In this document: positions 5,242 through 5,402 of the stretch, in pieces
How the letters are laid out: each line of letters begins with the position of its first letter
How positions within the stretch are numbered: the stretch's first letter is position 1
Assembly (NCBI GenBank): GCA_943328365.2
Contig: CALPZT020000144.1
Span: forward strand, 1 to 5,402
Source: Bifidobacterium breve
GTDB taxonomy: Bacteria; Actinomycetota; Actinomycetes; S36-B12
DNA: 5,402 nt
Direction: 5' to 3'
Program-made: the position numbers and the translations under genes
The notes under the pieces: generated by a model
Seen by the model: the letters and a program-made list of their open reading frames with translations, nothing else
Databases searched by the model: none
What the model was told of the DNA's origin: nothing

Positions 5242-5402
5242 GTGACCACCCGTAGGGCCTCTTCGGCAGCATCCGCTGCCTGCCTGACATCGGCTTCCTT
5301 GCCGGAGAGGTACACCCGGCCTGTCGCTCCGAACATCCGGTAGTCGACGACCTTGATCCGGGCAGCCTTCTCGGCCTCGTTCGTCGCGAGGATGGCATAG
5401 GA
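5238..5402 (-). CDS. Second BMC-T shell protein, C-terminal 54 residues only (cut by window edge)
   Basis: The frame is open from the right edge and ends at TGA (5238-5240). Translation gives a fragment beginning SYAILATNEAEKAARIKVVD and ending EEALRVVT, with GATGRVYLSG in the middle. It aligns with one single-residue gap to the last 56 residues of the BMC-T protein at 3529-4182, at roughly half identity (shared NEAEKA, VD, M.GA.GRVY, EAL), so it is the end of a paralogous shell protein. By position it corresponds to the M. smegmatis shell protein reported to assemble as linear strips. The start, first BMC domain and any special loop are outside the window. It overlaps the next gene by 4 nt (ATGA), so the two are likely translationally coupled. 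Confidence 0.88.
   Translation of the reverse strand, partial: SYAILATNEAEKAARIKVVDYRMFGATGRVYLSGKEADVRQAADAAEEALRVVT

Noticed and set aside
4861..5343. 160-residue open frame on the + strand opposite the accessory protein
   Set aside because: Antisense shadow; the minus-strand frame has the operon spacing, ATGA coupling and a plausible helix.
1..5402. CRISPR array, tRNA/rRNA genes, insertion sequence or phage attachment site
   Set aside because: No direct-repeat array, no tRNA-like fold, no transposase frame and no terminal inverted repeats were seen; nearly all bases are coding.

Overview
The window looks like high-GC actinobacterial chromosome. The base composition, the G/C-rich third codon positions, one GTG start and the gene content point to Actinomycetota. 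I cannot place the genus.

Layout: at the left edge (bases 3-884, + strand) lies the 3' part of a gene for a clan GH-A-like glycoside hydrolase with a Cys-rich C-terminal tail. It converges on a long minus-strand operon, and the 60-base gap between them (885-944) holds a strong GC-rich hairpin that probably terminates both transcripts. The rest of the window is one tightly packed minus-strand operon, read from right to left: the C-terminus of a trimeric-type (tandem-domain) microcompartment shell protein (cut by the right edge), a small accessory protein with an encapsulation-peptide-like N-terminal helix, a BMC-P (EutN/CcmL) vertex protein, a BMC-H (PduA/EutM type) facet protein, a second tandem-domain BMC-T protein, an APH/choline-kinase-fold small-molecule kinase, a short-chain dehydrogenase/reductase, and a GntR/HutC-type regulator. 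Junctions are 4-nt overlaps or gaps of 3-8 nt, except one 59-nt gap between BMC-P and BMC-H that contains a small perfect-stem hairpin.

This gene set and order match, as I recall it, the Rhodococcus-Mycobacterium microcompartment (RMM), also called the aminoacetone utilization microcompartment (AAUM), studied in Mycobacterium smegmatis. In the proposed pathway the SDR interconverts aminoacetone and (S)-1-amino-2-propanol, the kinase phosphorylates aminopropanol, a PLP-dependent phospho-lyase releases propionaldehyde inside the shell, and an aldehyde dehydrogenase makes propionyl-CoA. The phospho-lyase, the aldehyde dehydrogenase and any amine permease are not in this window; they would be expected to the right, upstream in the operon. 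The regulator is the last gene, so it would be co-transcribed with the system it probably controls.

The system is therefore a known microcompartment class rather than a new one. The least understood parts are the accessory protein at 4789-5241, the hairpin in front of the BMC-H gene, and a perfect 20-bp palindrome inside the BMC-T gene.
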